A stretch of DNA of 64,000 nucleotides from positions 62,001-126,000 of the forward strand of contig NZ_BMCM01000007.1 in assembly GCF_014635185.1 (NCBI RefSeq). Direction: 5' to 3'. This DNA comes from Microbacterium murale. GTDB lineage: Bacteria; Actinomycetota; Actinomycetes; Actinomycetales; Microbacteriaceae. Under the pieces are notes generated by a model. The model did no database searches and was not told where the DNA came from. It saw only the letters and a list, made by a program, of their open reading frames with translations. Made by a program: the position numbers and the translations under genes. This document shows, piece after piece, positions 1 through 9,544 of the stretch (positions are counted from its first letter, which is position 1; every line of letters begins with the position of its first letter).

Positions 1-416
1 GGGCCGTTCGGGAAGACGGCCGGATCGAAGGTCGGCGCCTCGCCGACACGGCGCAGCTCGACGAAGTTCTCCTCGCCGCCGGCCGGCACGCCCTCGATCA
101 CGATGTTCTCGATGGGGGCGAGAGCGGATGCCGCGGCATCCGCCGCCTCGTTCGCCGTCTGCTGCGCCTGCTTCACGCGCTCGGCGAGTTCCTTCACCTG
201 CGCGACGAGGGCGGCCTTCTCCTCCTTGGGGGCCTTCGCGACCTGCTTGCCGAAGGCGTTCTGCTCTGCACGCAGATCTTCGAATGCGCTCAGTGCTGCC
301 CGACGCGATCGGTCCGCCTCGATCGCAGCGTCGACGGTGGCGGCGTCGTGGCCGCGCGCGATCTGCGAGCGGCGGACGAGGTCGGGCTGGTCGCGGAGAA
401 CGGCAAGGTCGATCAT
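1..416 (-). CDS. serS: seryl-tRNA synthetase, 5' part (runs off the window)
   Basis: Charges tRNA-Ser (and tRNA-Sec where present) with serine in the cytoplasm. The 138 visible residues begin MIDLAVLRDQPDLVRRSQIA and form the long antiparallel coiled-coil tRNA-binding arm typical of SerRS, ending near the start of the class II catalytic domain; the catalytic motifs lie beyond position 1. The ATG at 416 gives the usual SerRS N-terminus. The gene is transcribed leftward, divergently from the diacylglycerol kinase-like gene at 474. Family assignment is firm from the N-terminal sequence alone. Confidence 0.9.
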   Translation of the reverse strand, partial: MIDLAVLRDQPDLVRRSQIARGHDAATVDAAIEADRSRRAALSAFEDLRAEQNAFGKQVAKAPKEEKAALVAQVKELAERVKQAQQTANEAADAAASALAPIENIVIEGVPAGGEENFVELRRVGEAPTFDPAVFPNG

Positions 417-473
417 GACCCAAGTCTACCGGGGGTGCATCCTGACGCTGAGGCGGCACGTAGAGTGAACGGC

Positions 474-1472
474 ATGCCGAAGAGCGCCTCTGGAGAGAGC
501 CGGGCCGCCCTCGTCTACAACCCCATCAAGGTCGACGAGAAGCGCCTGCGCTCCGCTGTACGCGAGCTGTCGAAGGACGCGGGGTGGGCCACGCCTTCCT
601 TCTACCAGACGACGATCGAGGATGCCGGGCAGGAGGCCGCCCGCTCCGCCATCACCGATGGCGCCGATGTGGTGCTCGTCGCCGGCGGCGACGGCACCGT
701 GCGGGCGGTCGCCGAGGCGATGGCGAGCACAGGGATCCCGCTGGCGATCATCCCCAGCGGCACGGGGAACCTGCTCGCACGCAACCTCGGACTCCCCCTC
801 GCCGTCCCCGAGGCGATGATCCGTGCGGCTCTCGGCGAGTACCGGTATCCGATCGACATCGGCTGGGCTGCTCTCACACGCGAGAGCGGTGAGACGACCG
901 AGCACGCGTTCGTCGTGCTCGCCGGCATCGGGCTGGATGCCGACATGATCGCCAACACAAGACCCGATCTGAAGAAGTCGGTCGGCTGGGTGGCGTACGT
1001 CGACGGCGCCGCCCGATCGCTCCCGAATGCGAAGCCGTTCCGCATCGTCTATCAGATGGACGAGTCGCGGCTGCATTCGACCAAGGTGCACAGCGTGCTC
1101 TTCGCAAACTGCGGCACGCTGCCCGCCAGGATCGCCTTGATCCCGTCAGCGTCGATCGCCGACGGCGAGATGGATGTCGCGATCATCCAGCCGACCGGAC
1201 CGTTCGGGTGGCTCGGAGTGTGGCGCAAGATCTGGTGGGACAACTCGGTGCTGCGCAGGTTCCGCGCCGGCCGTCTGGTGCTACAGCGCCGCGGCAGGGA
1301 CGCATCGGTGCGCTACCTGCGCGGAAGAGTCGCCGAAGCCGCCGCGACGCAGCCCACGCCGATCGAACTCGACGGCGACGAATTCGGCGAGGCCGTGCGG
1401 ATCCGCTGCCGCATCGCCCCTGGCGCCCTGCTGCTGGCGCTGCCCGCGGGGCACCCGGTCGATTCGCTCTGA
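474..1472 (+). CDS. diacylglycerol kinase family lipid kinase
   Basis: 332-aa DagK-like protein, expected to phosphorylate a lipid alcohol such as diacylglycerol or a related long-chain base with ATP at the membrane inner face. It shows the family nucleotide loop VAGGDGTVRAVAE near residue 70 and PSGTGNLLARNLGLP near residue 94, then the C-terminal beta-sandwich half. The reading frame stays open upstream to 348, but the ATG at 474 (MPKSASGESRAAL) places the first strand (ALVYNPIKV) correctly and clears the divergent serS start. Substrate cannot be read from sequence. Confidence 0.85.
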   Translation: MPKSASGESRAALVYNPIKVDEKRLRSAVRELSKDAGWATPSFYQTTIEDAGQEAARSAITDGADVVLVAGGDGTVRAVAEAMASTGIPLAIIPSGTGNLLARNLGLPLAVPEAMIRAALGEYRYPIDIGWAALTRESGETTEHAFVVLAGIGLDADMIANTRPDLKKSVGWVAYVDGAARSLPNAKPFRIVYQMDESRLHSTKVHSVLFANCGTLPARIALIPSASIADGEMDVAIIQPTGPFGWLGVWRKIWWDNSVLRRFRAGRLVLQRRGRDASVRYLRGRVAEAAATQPTPIELDGDEFGEAVRIRCRIAPGALLLALPAGHPVDSL

Positions 1473-1488
1473 GAACCGAGCGGGCCGC

Positions 1489-2250
1489 TCAGCCCCGCAT
1501 CACGGAGACGGTGCCGTCGAGGTTGCCGCCGACGAGCGTCAGGACGAACTCGCCATCGTCTGCGGCGTCGTCATCGCTGTCATCGTTGCCGAACCCGAGC
1601 ACGGTCGCGCGCGGCACCATGTCCATCGTGCACACCCCGTCTTCCGTCGCGAAGGTGACGGTCGCGCCGCCCGGCTGCTCTTCGACGCCCTCGACGATCG
1701 GGGGGCAGGTGGATGAACCCCAGGTGAGCAGCACCGCACCGTCGTCATCGAACCAGCCGGCGCTCGGTGCGTACTCGGTGGAACTGCCGGGGGTCCCGGT
1801 GAGCGCGGAGTTGCCGTCGAGGTCGACGTCGTCGGTGATGTCGCCGACCGTGACGACGAACTCGACGTCCTTGGTCGGATCGACGCCTTCGGGAATGCCT
1901 CCCACGCTCGCGCGCGCCGCGAGATCAGCCGTGCAGGCCTTCTCTTCACCGTCCGCGCTGGGCGGATCTACCAGCGAGACCGTGACCTTCTGCCCATCGG
2001 CGCTGACCTCGTCCACGATCGGAACGCACGTCGACGACCCCCACGTGACGATGGCGAACATCCGACCGTCGTCGAGCCACGCCGCCTCGACATCGTCTTC
2101 GGCCGGCGGCGCGGACGCACTGCCCGAGTCATCCGGGGTCGCGCTGCTGGTCGGCGGTGTCGCCCCCGGCGATCCTGCGCAGCCGACGACGAGCAGCGCC
2201 GCAGCGAACAGGGTCGATGCGGCAAGGACGACTCGCGATGGGGTGGTCAT
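1489..2250 (-). CDS. secreted lipoprotein with two tandem WGSSTC domains
   Basis: 253-aa predicted lipoprotein. A signal peptide with lipobox LVVGC ends near residue 24 and is followed by a Ser/Thr/Pro linker. The mature part is an internal duplication: each half carries the pattern W-D-(D)-G...TWGSSTC-(V/P)-PIV, a strongly acidic loop and a second Cys (EKACTAD, DGVCTMD), so one disulfide per domain is likely. No enzyme motif is seen. The gene converges on the diacylglycerol kinase gene. Role unknown; cell-surface location is inferred from the lipobox. Confidence 0.7.
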   Translation of the reverse strand: MTTPSRVVLAASTLFAAALLVVGCAGSPGATPPTSSATPDDSGSASAPPAEDDVEAAWLDDGRMFAIVTWGSSTCVPIVDEVSADGQKVTVSLVDPPSADGEEKACTADLAARASVGGIPEGVDPTKDVEFVVTVGDITDDVDLDGNSALTGTPGSSTEYAPSAGWFDDDGAVLLTWGSSTCPPIVEGVEEQPGGATVTFATEDGVCTMDMVPRATVLGFGNDDSDDDAADDGEFVLTLVGGNLDGTVSVMRG

Positions 2251-2313
2251 GCCATCAGAGTAGCCGTCGCCCGCCGCTGTGTCAGCGTCGAGACGTCGGG
2301 AACTGCGACGGCG

Positions 2314-3768
2314 TCACTGCAGCGCAGAGGTGAGCCGCGCGAGGTTGTCGAGCACGGTGGAGCGCAACGGCTGCTGCAGCCACTCCTCCAGGGTGAGTTC
2401 ACGGCTCAGTGCGCGGTACTGGTCTTCGACTGCTCGCACCTCGGCGACGAACTCCTCACCGCGCACGAGCATCGAGATCTCGAGATTCAGGCCGAAGGAG
2501 CGCATGTCCATGTTGCTCGAGCCGATGACGGCCACTTCATCGTCGATCGTGAGGGTCTTGGTGTGCAGGATGTACGGCCTGCGGTACATCCAGATGCGCA
2601 CGCCCGCGCGCAGCAGCGCCTCGTAATAGCTGCGCTGCGCGTGGTAGACCATCGCCTGGTCGCCCTCTTCCGACACGAACAGCTCGACTGCGACGCCGCG
2701 GTCGCATGCGGCGTTCACTGCGAGGAGCAGGGCTTCATCCGGAACGAAGTACGGGCTCACGATCATGATCTTCTGCCGCGCCGCGTAGAGCAGCGCGAGG
2801 AAGAGGCGCAGGTTGTTCTCGACCTCGTAACCGGGGCCGGAGGGAACGATCTGGCAGTCCAGATCCCCACTGCCGATCTCGGCGCGGGTGATGTCGATCT
2901 CGGCGAGCACCTCGTCGGTCTCGCTGTACCAGTCGCTGAGGAATATGGCGTTGATGCTGAGCACGATCGGTCCGTCGACACGCACCATCAGGTCGACCCA
3001 GTGCAGTCCGCGCTTGATGTTCTTCGGCAGGTTGTAGGTGGAGTCTGTGACGTTCTGCGATCCGACGAACGCGAGTGTCCCGTCGACGACGAGGAGCTTG
3101 CGGTGGTTGCGCAGGTCGGGGCGCTGCATCCGGCCCTTGAGCGGCTGCATCGGCAGCATCAACTGCCAGTCGGCGCCCATCGCGTCGAGACGCTTGATGG
3201 TGTCGCGGTAGCGGGGCTTCCAGCGGTTCGCCCAGTGGTCGAGCAGCACGCGCACGGTCACGCCGCGGACCGCGACCTCTTCGAGAGCACGGAAGAAGTT
3301 GTCGGTCGCGGCATCCGACTGCAGGATGTAGAACTCCACATGCACGTAGTCGTCAGCGGTGCGGATGGCCTCCGCCATCTCGTCCAGTGAACTCTGATAG
3401 TCGCTGATCAGGTGGGCACCGTTGTCGCCCGAGATCGGCAGGGCGCCGAGTTTCTGGTTCATGGCGACGATGGGAGGGAACCAGTCCGGAGCATTCGGGC
3501 GGAGCGTACCGAAATGCAGTTGGTGGCTGGTCTCATCGATGTAGGCGTTGATCTGATCCTGCTTGCGCCGTCGTGCGCGCGGAAGACGTGGATTGCCGAT
3601 GATGAGGAAGAGGATCACGCCGATGTAAGGGATGAAGAACACGGCGAGCAGCCATGCCATCGCAGCGGTCGGACGACGGTTGCGCGGAATGATGATGATC
3701 GCCGTGACGCGGATGGCGATGTCGATCACGATGGCGACCGCGAACACCCACCAAGGCCACTGCTCCAT
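2314..3768 (-). CDS. cls: cardiolipin synthase (phospholipase D superfamily)
   Basis: 484-aa membrane enzyme that condenses phosphatidylglycerol into cardiolipin. Two hydrophobic N-terminal segments (about residues 6-28 and 38-58) precede two PLD catalytic motifs: HRKLLVVD near residue 222 and HTKTLTID near residue 402, each followed by the expected GS(Q/S)N. Length is normal for bacterial Cls. The ATG at 3768 is preferred to the GTG at 3777 because a CGGGGGTG ribosome site lies 6-8 bases upstream of the ATG. A transferase using CDP-DAG is less likely because both HKD motifs are intact. Confidence 0.88.
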   Translation of the reverse strand: MEQWPWWVFAVAIVIDIAIRVTAIIIIPRNRRPTAAMAWLLAVFFIPYIGVILFLIIGNPRLPRARRRKQDQINAYIDETSHQLHFGTLRPNAPDWFPPIVAMNQKLGALPISGDNGAHLISDYQSSLDEMAEAIRTADDYVHVEFYILQSDAATDNFFRALEEVAVRGVTVRVLLDHWANRWKPRYRDTIKRLDAMGADWQLMLPMQPLKGRMQRPDLRNHRKLLVVDGTLAFVGSQNVTDSTYNLPKNIKRGLHWVDLMVRVDGPIVLSINAIFLSDWYSETDEVLAEIDITRAEIGSGDLDCQIVPSGPGYEVENNLRLFLALLYAARQKIMIVSPYFVPDEALLLAVNAACDRGVAVELFVSEEGDQAMVYHAQRSYYEALLRAGVRIWMYRRPYILHTKTLTIDDEVAVIGSSNMDMRSFGLNLEISMLVRGEEFVAEVRAVEDQYRALSRELTLEEWLQQPLRSTVLDNLARLTSALQ

Positions 3769-3869
3769 GCGATTCACCCCCGACTTGCACCGCGTGCTTC
3801 GCCGAATGCGGCGTCAGGCTCAGCGTAGCCGGTACAGACGACAGCGCCCGGCAGGCGTGATGGCCGGGA

Positions 3870-4046
3870 TCAGGAGGCGCGAGGCGGGAGGCCGCGCGCT
3901 GCGCGCTCCTGCGCTTCGATCTGCGCGTGCGCTTTGCGCTCGGTCCGGTCGGAGCGGATGATCCCGCGTATCACGATGAAGAAGACCACGCTGACTCCGA
4001 GCGTCGGCAGTAGCGACCACGCTGCGGCGACCCAGAAGTTGTCCAT
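3870..4046 (-). CDS. small single-span membrane protein
   Basis: 58-aa protein beginning MDNFWVAAAWSLLPTLG, with one transmembrane helix (about residues 5-27, ending VVFFIVIRGII) and a charged cytosolic tail SDRTERKAHAQIEAQERAARG. This composition is common in actinobacterial small membrane proteins annotated hypothetical. The ATG at 4046 starts right before the helix; the frame is open further upstream but has arginine-rich non-protein-like sequence there. Function unknown. Confidence 0.6.
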   Translation of the reverse strand: MDNFWVAAAWSLLPTLGVSVVFFIVIRGIIRSDRTERKAHAQIEAQERAARGLPPRAS

Positions 4047-4160
4047 ACGTCCATCGTACGCCGCCGTCACGCGCCCCCGACTCCTCCTGCACATCCGGGA
4101 ACACTCGATCCACCCTGTGCACAGCCGTTCTCACGCCGCCTGATCGGCCACACTCACGGC

Positions 4161-5288
4161 ATGAACACAGTCCTCCGTGCCACAGATTCCGCCGAGTTCC
4201 TCGGCCTCGTCCCGTCCCTCGCGGGGTTCACACCGCGGCAGAGCATCGTGCTGCTGCCTTTCCAGCACTCCCGCGCCCACGGCGCGATGCGCATCGACCT
4301 GCCGCATGACGACGTCGAGCTCGACGACTACGTCGACACGGCGATCGGTCTGCTTTCGCAGGTCAGCGGAACGGATGCCGTCGCCGTCGTGGTGTACACC
4401 GACGAGGCGCCACAGCACACCCCGGACGGGGTCGTACTGCCGTCGAGCGTCGTCGTCGACGAGCTGCTCGGCCTCAGCGAAGACCTCGGCATGCACATCG
4501 TCGATGCTCTCTGCGTCACACCCGAAGGGTGGGCGAGCTACCTGCATGATGAGCCGGTCCTGCATCCGATCGCCGAGATCCCGGCACCCGCGTCGATTCC
4601 GGGCCTGGCCGATGTAGCGGGCGACCAGGATTCAGGCACGGCGTTGCCGGCCGTCGATCTCGCAGAGAAGGAGCGGGTGGGCCGCGCGCTGCTCGAGATC
4701 TCCGATCTGCTCGCTCATGACCACGTGGATCTCCGCGACGCAGTGCGGTCGAACCCGCAGGCGATCGCCGCGGCGGTGGTGCTCGAGGATCTGCCGGTCT
4801 TCTTCGAAGACCTGCTCGACTCGCCGGAGAATCTGCCGCCGTTCGCCACGGCCGCACTGCTGTGGTGCTTCGACCGGCCGCGGCTTCGCGACGTGGCACT
4901 GCTGCAGTGGGCGACCGACCTGCCCACCGGCGAGCGCACGATGCTCGCGCAGCTCGCTTATGCCGAGCGTGGAACCGCGGTGCCGGACGAACTGGGCGAG
5001 ATCTTCCTCGGGCGCGGTCCGCGCCCCGACGTCGACCGGCTCAGGGTCGCGTTGACGATCGCCCGAGGCGCCGCCGCCCGCGCGCCCCGTGCATCGCGGC
5101 CGGCGCCGCTCACGGCCGCAGCCTGGCTGTCGTGGGCGCTCGGCCGCTCGTCACACGCCGCTCACTACCTGCGGCTCGTGAGCGAGATCGATCCCGGCTA
5201 CTCGCTCGCGTGCCTCATCGGCAGCATGATCAATGCGGCACTGCTGCCGCAGTGGTCCTTCCAGCGCGGCGAGGCGGTCGAGAAGTGA
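4161..5288 (+). CDS. DUF4192 domain-containing protein
   Basis: 375-aa actinobacterial protein. The opening (residues 5-45, AEFLGLVPSLAGFTPRQSIVLLPF) is the characteristic DUF4192 N-terminus, and the rest is an alpha-helical repeat-like body ending YLRLVSEIDPGYSLACLI, as in family members. No catalytic motif is visible and the molecular role of the family is not known to me. It ends three bases before the convergent lysS stop, so no independent terminator separates the two. Confidence 0.75.
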   Translation: MNTVLRATDSAEFLGLVPSLAGFTPRQSIVLLPFQHSRAHGAMRIDLPHDDVELDDYVDTAIGLLSQVSGTDAVAVVVYTDEAPQHTPDGVVLPSSVVVDELLGLSEDLGMHIVDALCVTPEGWASYLHDEPVLHPIAEIPAPASIPGLADVAGDQDSGTALPAVDLAEKERVGRALLEISDLLAHDHVDLRDAVRSNPQAIAAAVVLEDLPVFFEDLLDSPENLPPFATAALLWCFDRPRLRDVALLQWATDLPTGERTMLAQLAYAERGTAVPDELGEIFLGRGPRPDVDRLRVALTIARGAAARAPRASRPAPLTAAAWLSWALGRSSHAAHYLRLVSEIDPGYSLACLIGSMINAALLPQWSFQRGEAVEK

Positions 5289-5291
5289 GTG

Positions 5292-6824
<1,533 letters not shown>

Positions 6825-6930
6825 AAGAGCTCCTTGAAAGTCCCGCTCAGTTTACCGGTCGGCCCTGCGCGCCCCCGCCGCGTCCACGCACCCCGGAGAA
6901 CTGCGCACCCAGCCTCGATACGCTCGAGGA

Positions 6931-8769
6931 ATGATCCGGAGACCGCTCCCCCGATTCCTCGCCCGGTCGCTGGGCGCGACCGGCGCCGTGCTCCTGACCG
7001 CGACCACCTTGATGTTCACCGCGTCCACTGCCCCGGCATCCGCCGCCGAACCAGTGGCCGGTGTCGATGATTTCGACTTCTCCTCCTGGGACGCGGTCTA
7101 CGAGGTCGGCATGGACGACGACGGGCGTGCGACCCTGCACGTGGTGGAGACCCGCGTCGCCGAGTTCCCCGATTCCGACCAGAACCGGGGCATCGTCGCG
7201 GGTTACCCCGACAGCTACGAGGGCGCCGGCATCGGCACCACGATCCTCTCCGTGCGCGACGAGAACGGCGACGACGTCCCATACGAGACCGAGAAGGACG
7301 ACGGCTTGCTCTACGTCCTCACCGGCACCGACGACTACGTGCACGGCTCGACGACCTACGTCATCGAGTACGAGATGCGCGATGTGATCCTCGCCGCCGA
7401 GGGCACGAAGGTCGACGAGTTCTACTGGGACCTGCTGCCGCAGGACAGCACGCAGGGCATCGGCTCGTTCCATGCGCAGATCACCTTCGACGATCGACTC
7501 GCGACGCACCTGACGGGTGCGTCCTCCTGCTACCTCGGCTTCTACGGGTCAAGCGACACGTGCTCCCTGTTGCGCGAAGGCAGCACCTTCTCGGTGAGCG
7601 CCGACGATCTTGCCGCGCGGGAGGGCGTGACGATCGCGATCGCCCTCGAGCAGGGCACCGTGACCCAGCCGCCCGCGCGCCTTCCCAATGCCGCGACGGA
7701 CGTCGCCCCGTACTGGATCGGTGGTGGCGCAGCGGCGCTCTCGGTCGGCGCCTGGTTGGCGATCGCGGCAACGAAGCGCCGGCGCCGTCGCGCCACCGGG
7801 ATCATCGTGGCGCAGTACGACGTGCCGGACTCCATGCCGCCGCTGCTGGCGAGCACGATCATTCCCCGTGCGAAGAACGCGCTCGCGGCGCAGATCATCC
7901 ATCTCGCCGTCCGCGGCCTGGTGCATCTGGAGGAGATGCCGGGCGGGAGCGAGAAGAAGAAGGGACGTCCGCGTCTGCGGCGATTGAAAGGACCGATCCC
8001 GGATCCGATCGACGAGCGGTCCCTCAACGCGCTTTTCGGTGGCAGGGGACCCGGACGTGTCCAGAGGCTGCCGGAGAACGACGAGAAGTTCGCGAACCGG
8101 ATGCGTGGACTGCTGAACGGGGCGCCGCACGAGGCCGCCCAGCGCGGGCTGACGACCAAGGCGCGCAGCATCCCCGCCGCCGTCATCCAACTGATCGCCG
8201 TGGCTCTGCTCGCGGTCATGGCCGTCCTGCTCGCATGGGCAGTGTTCACCGGACGCGAATCCGTCGGCGCGCTGTTGTTCGCATTCCTCATCTGCGGCGT
8301 CTTCGTCGGCGCGTCGTGCTTCGCATCGCTCCGCAAGCACACCGTTCTCACGCCGGAGGGCGCGCTGCAGCTGGAGTATCTGAACGGGGTGCGCGAGTTC
8401 ATCCGCGTCGCAGAGGCCGACCGGTTGCGCATGCTGCAGTCGTACACGGGCGCCGAGCGCCGCAGCGACGGGACCGTCGACGTGATCCATGTGTACGAGA
8501 AGCTGCTGCCCTACGCGATCCTGTTCGGTCAAGAACGCGAGTGGGGCGAAGTGCTCGAAGTCAATTACGCCGGCGAGCAGCGGTCCGCCGGATGGATCGA
8601 TGGCTCGCCGACCGGCCTCGCCGCCCGGCTTGTCGTGTTCTCTGCGGTGACGCGCTCGTCGTCGACCTACTCCGCTCCGAGCTCGGGCAGCTCATCGAGC
8701 TTCGGCGGTTCATCGGGCGGCGGCTTCTCCGGCGGAGGCGGCGGAGGCGGCTTCTCCGGAGGTCGCTGA
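6931..8769 (+). CDS. DUF2207 membrane protein, Gly-rich tail
   Basis: 612-aa predicted membrane protein. It has an N-terminal signal sequence (MIRRPLPRFLARSLG... to about residue 38, ending SASAAE-like), an extracytoplasmic DUF2207 beta domain, a transmembrane helix near residues 255-277 followed by KRRRRRAT, a cytosolic segment, a second hydrophobic pair around residues 410-460, and a C-terminal low-complexity tail of Ser and Gly (GGGFSGGGGGGGFSGGR). This architecture is typical of the DUF2207 family; biochemical role unknown. It is transcribed divergently from lysS. Confidence 0.75.
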   Translation: MIRRPLPRFLARSLGATGAVLLTATTLMFTASTAPASAAEPVAGVDDFDFSSWDAVYEVGMDDDGRATLHVVETRVAEFPDSDQNRGIVAGYPDSYEGAGIGTTILSVRDENGDDVPYETEKDDGLLYVLTGTDDYVHGSTTYVIEYEMRDVILAAEGTKVDEFYWDLLPQDSTQGIGSFHAQITFDDRLATHLTGASSCYLGFYGSSDTCSLLREGSTFSVSADDLAAREGVTIAIALEQGTVTQPPARLPNAATDVAPYWIGGGAAALSVGAWLAIAATKRRRRRATGIIVAQYDVPDSMPPLLASTIIPRAKNALAAQIIHLAVRGLVHLEEMPGGSEKKKGRPRLRRLKGPIPDPIDERSLNALFGGRGPGRVQRLPENDEKFANRMRGLLNGAPHEAAQRGLTTKARSIPAAVIQLIAVALLAVMAVLLAWAVFTGRESVGALLFAFLICGVFVGASCFASLRKHTVLTPEGALQLEYLNGVREFIRVAEADRLRMLQSYTGAERRSDGTVDVIHVYEKLLPYAILFGQEREWGEVLEVNYAGEQRSAGWIDGSPTGLAARLVVFSAVTRSSSTYSAPSSGSSSSFGGSSGGGFSGGGGGGGFSGGR

Positions 8770-8772
8770 TGC

Positions 8773-8845
8773 CGCGGGTCGTTGAGCGGAGGCGCGAAGC
8801 GCCGAAGACGAAACGCGTTGAGCGAGCGCAGCGAGTCGAAACGGT
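8773..8845. repeat. REP-like intergenic repeat, double unit
   Basis: Between two convergent genes lies GGTCGTTGAGCGGAGGCG... followed by a second unit GCGTTGAGCGAGCGCAGCGA and GTCGAAACGG. A near-identical single unit occurs at 28445-28480. The core GTTGAGCGAGCG-N-AGCGAG(A/T)CGAAAC contains short inverted arms, as REP elements do. I recall similar elements as frequent in Microbacteriaceae intergenic DNA, but only these copies can be seen here. Confidence 0.6.
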
Positions 8846-8854
8846 ACCCGGCCG

Positions 8855-9544
8855 TCAGAGGATGGGCGGATCGGATGCTTCGCGCAGAGCGCGCTCGACG
8901 GTCGACTGCACGAGCGCCGAGAGATAACCGCCCGGGTTCTCCACTCCGATGCCGCGCAGCAGCGACGTCGACTGCCCGATGATCGCCCTGGAGAACTCGG
9001 ATGCCGTCGCGATCGCCTCCGCGTAGGCCGCGCGGTCGTCTTCGCCGATGACGATCGGCTCGCAGCCGAGTTCGACCGCGAGCGCCTGTGCGATCGGCAG
9101 CACGGCCGCTGGTGCGGTGACCGCCGCGAAAGCCGCATGCAGTTGACGCAGATCTATCGATGTGCCCGTGAACGAGATCGCCGGATGCACGGCCAGCGGG
9201 ATCGCGCCCGCGCGCTGCGCGGGCTCCAGCACGCCGATGCCGTGGGCGGGATCCGTGTGCAGCACGAGCTGCCCCGGCTGCCACGCGCCCAGCTCGGCCA
9301 GGCCGCTGACGAGCCCCGGCAGTTCGGCGTGCGGGACCGCCAGGATCACCAGCTCGCTGCGGCGGAGAACCTCGGCGGCATCGAGAACCGGCACGTCGGG
9401 CAGCACACCGGCGACGCGGTCGTCGTCGGAGCCGCTCGTGATGCCCGTGATCGCGTGCCCGGCTCCTGCGAGTGCAGCACCGATCACCGGTCCGACTCGT
9501 CCGGCGCCGATGATCCCGACGCCGAGTCGTCCGTCACGGTTCAT
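8855..9544 (-). CDS. NAD(P)-binding Rossmann protein, DUF2520 family
   Basis: 229-aa two-domain protein. Residues 8-100 form a Rossmann fold with dinucleotide motif GVGIIGAGRVGPVIGAAL and a second strand ending LVILAVPH; the C-terminal part (from about LAVHPAISFTG) is the helical DUF2520 domain. It resembles ketopantoate reductase/prephenate dehydrogenase folds. In related actinobacteria this gene sits directly upstream of panC, but no panC follows here. Its start overlaps the stop of the PH-domain gene upstream (ATGA). Substrate unknown. Confidence 0.75.
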   Translation of the reverse strand: MNRDGRLGVGIIGAGRVGPVIGAALAGAGHAITGITSGSDDDRVAGVLPDVPVLDAAEVLRRSELVILAVPHAELPGLVSGLAELGAWQPGQLVLHTDPAHGIGVLEPAQRAGAIPLAVHPAISFTGTSIDLRQLHAAFAAVTAPAAVLPIAQALAVELGCEPIVIGEDDRAAYAEAIATASEFSRAIIGQSTSLLRGIGVENPGGYLSALVQSTVERALREASDPPIL

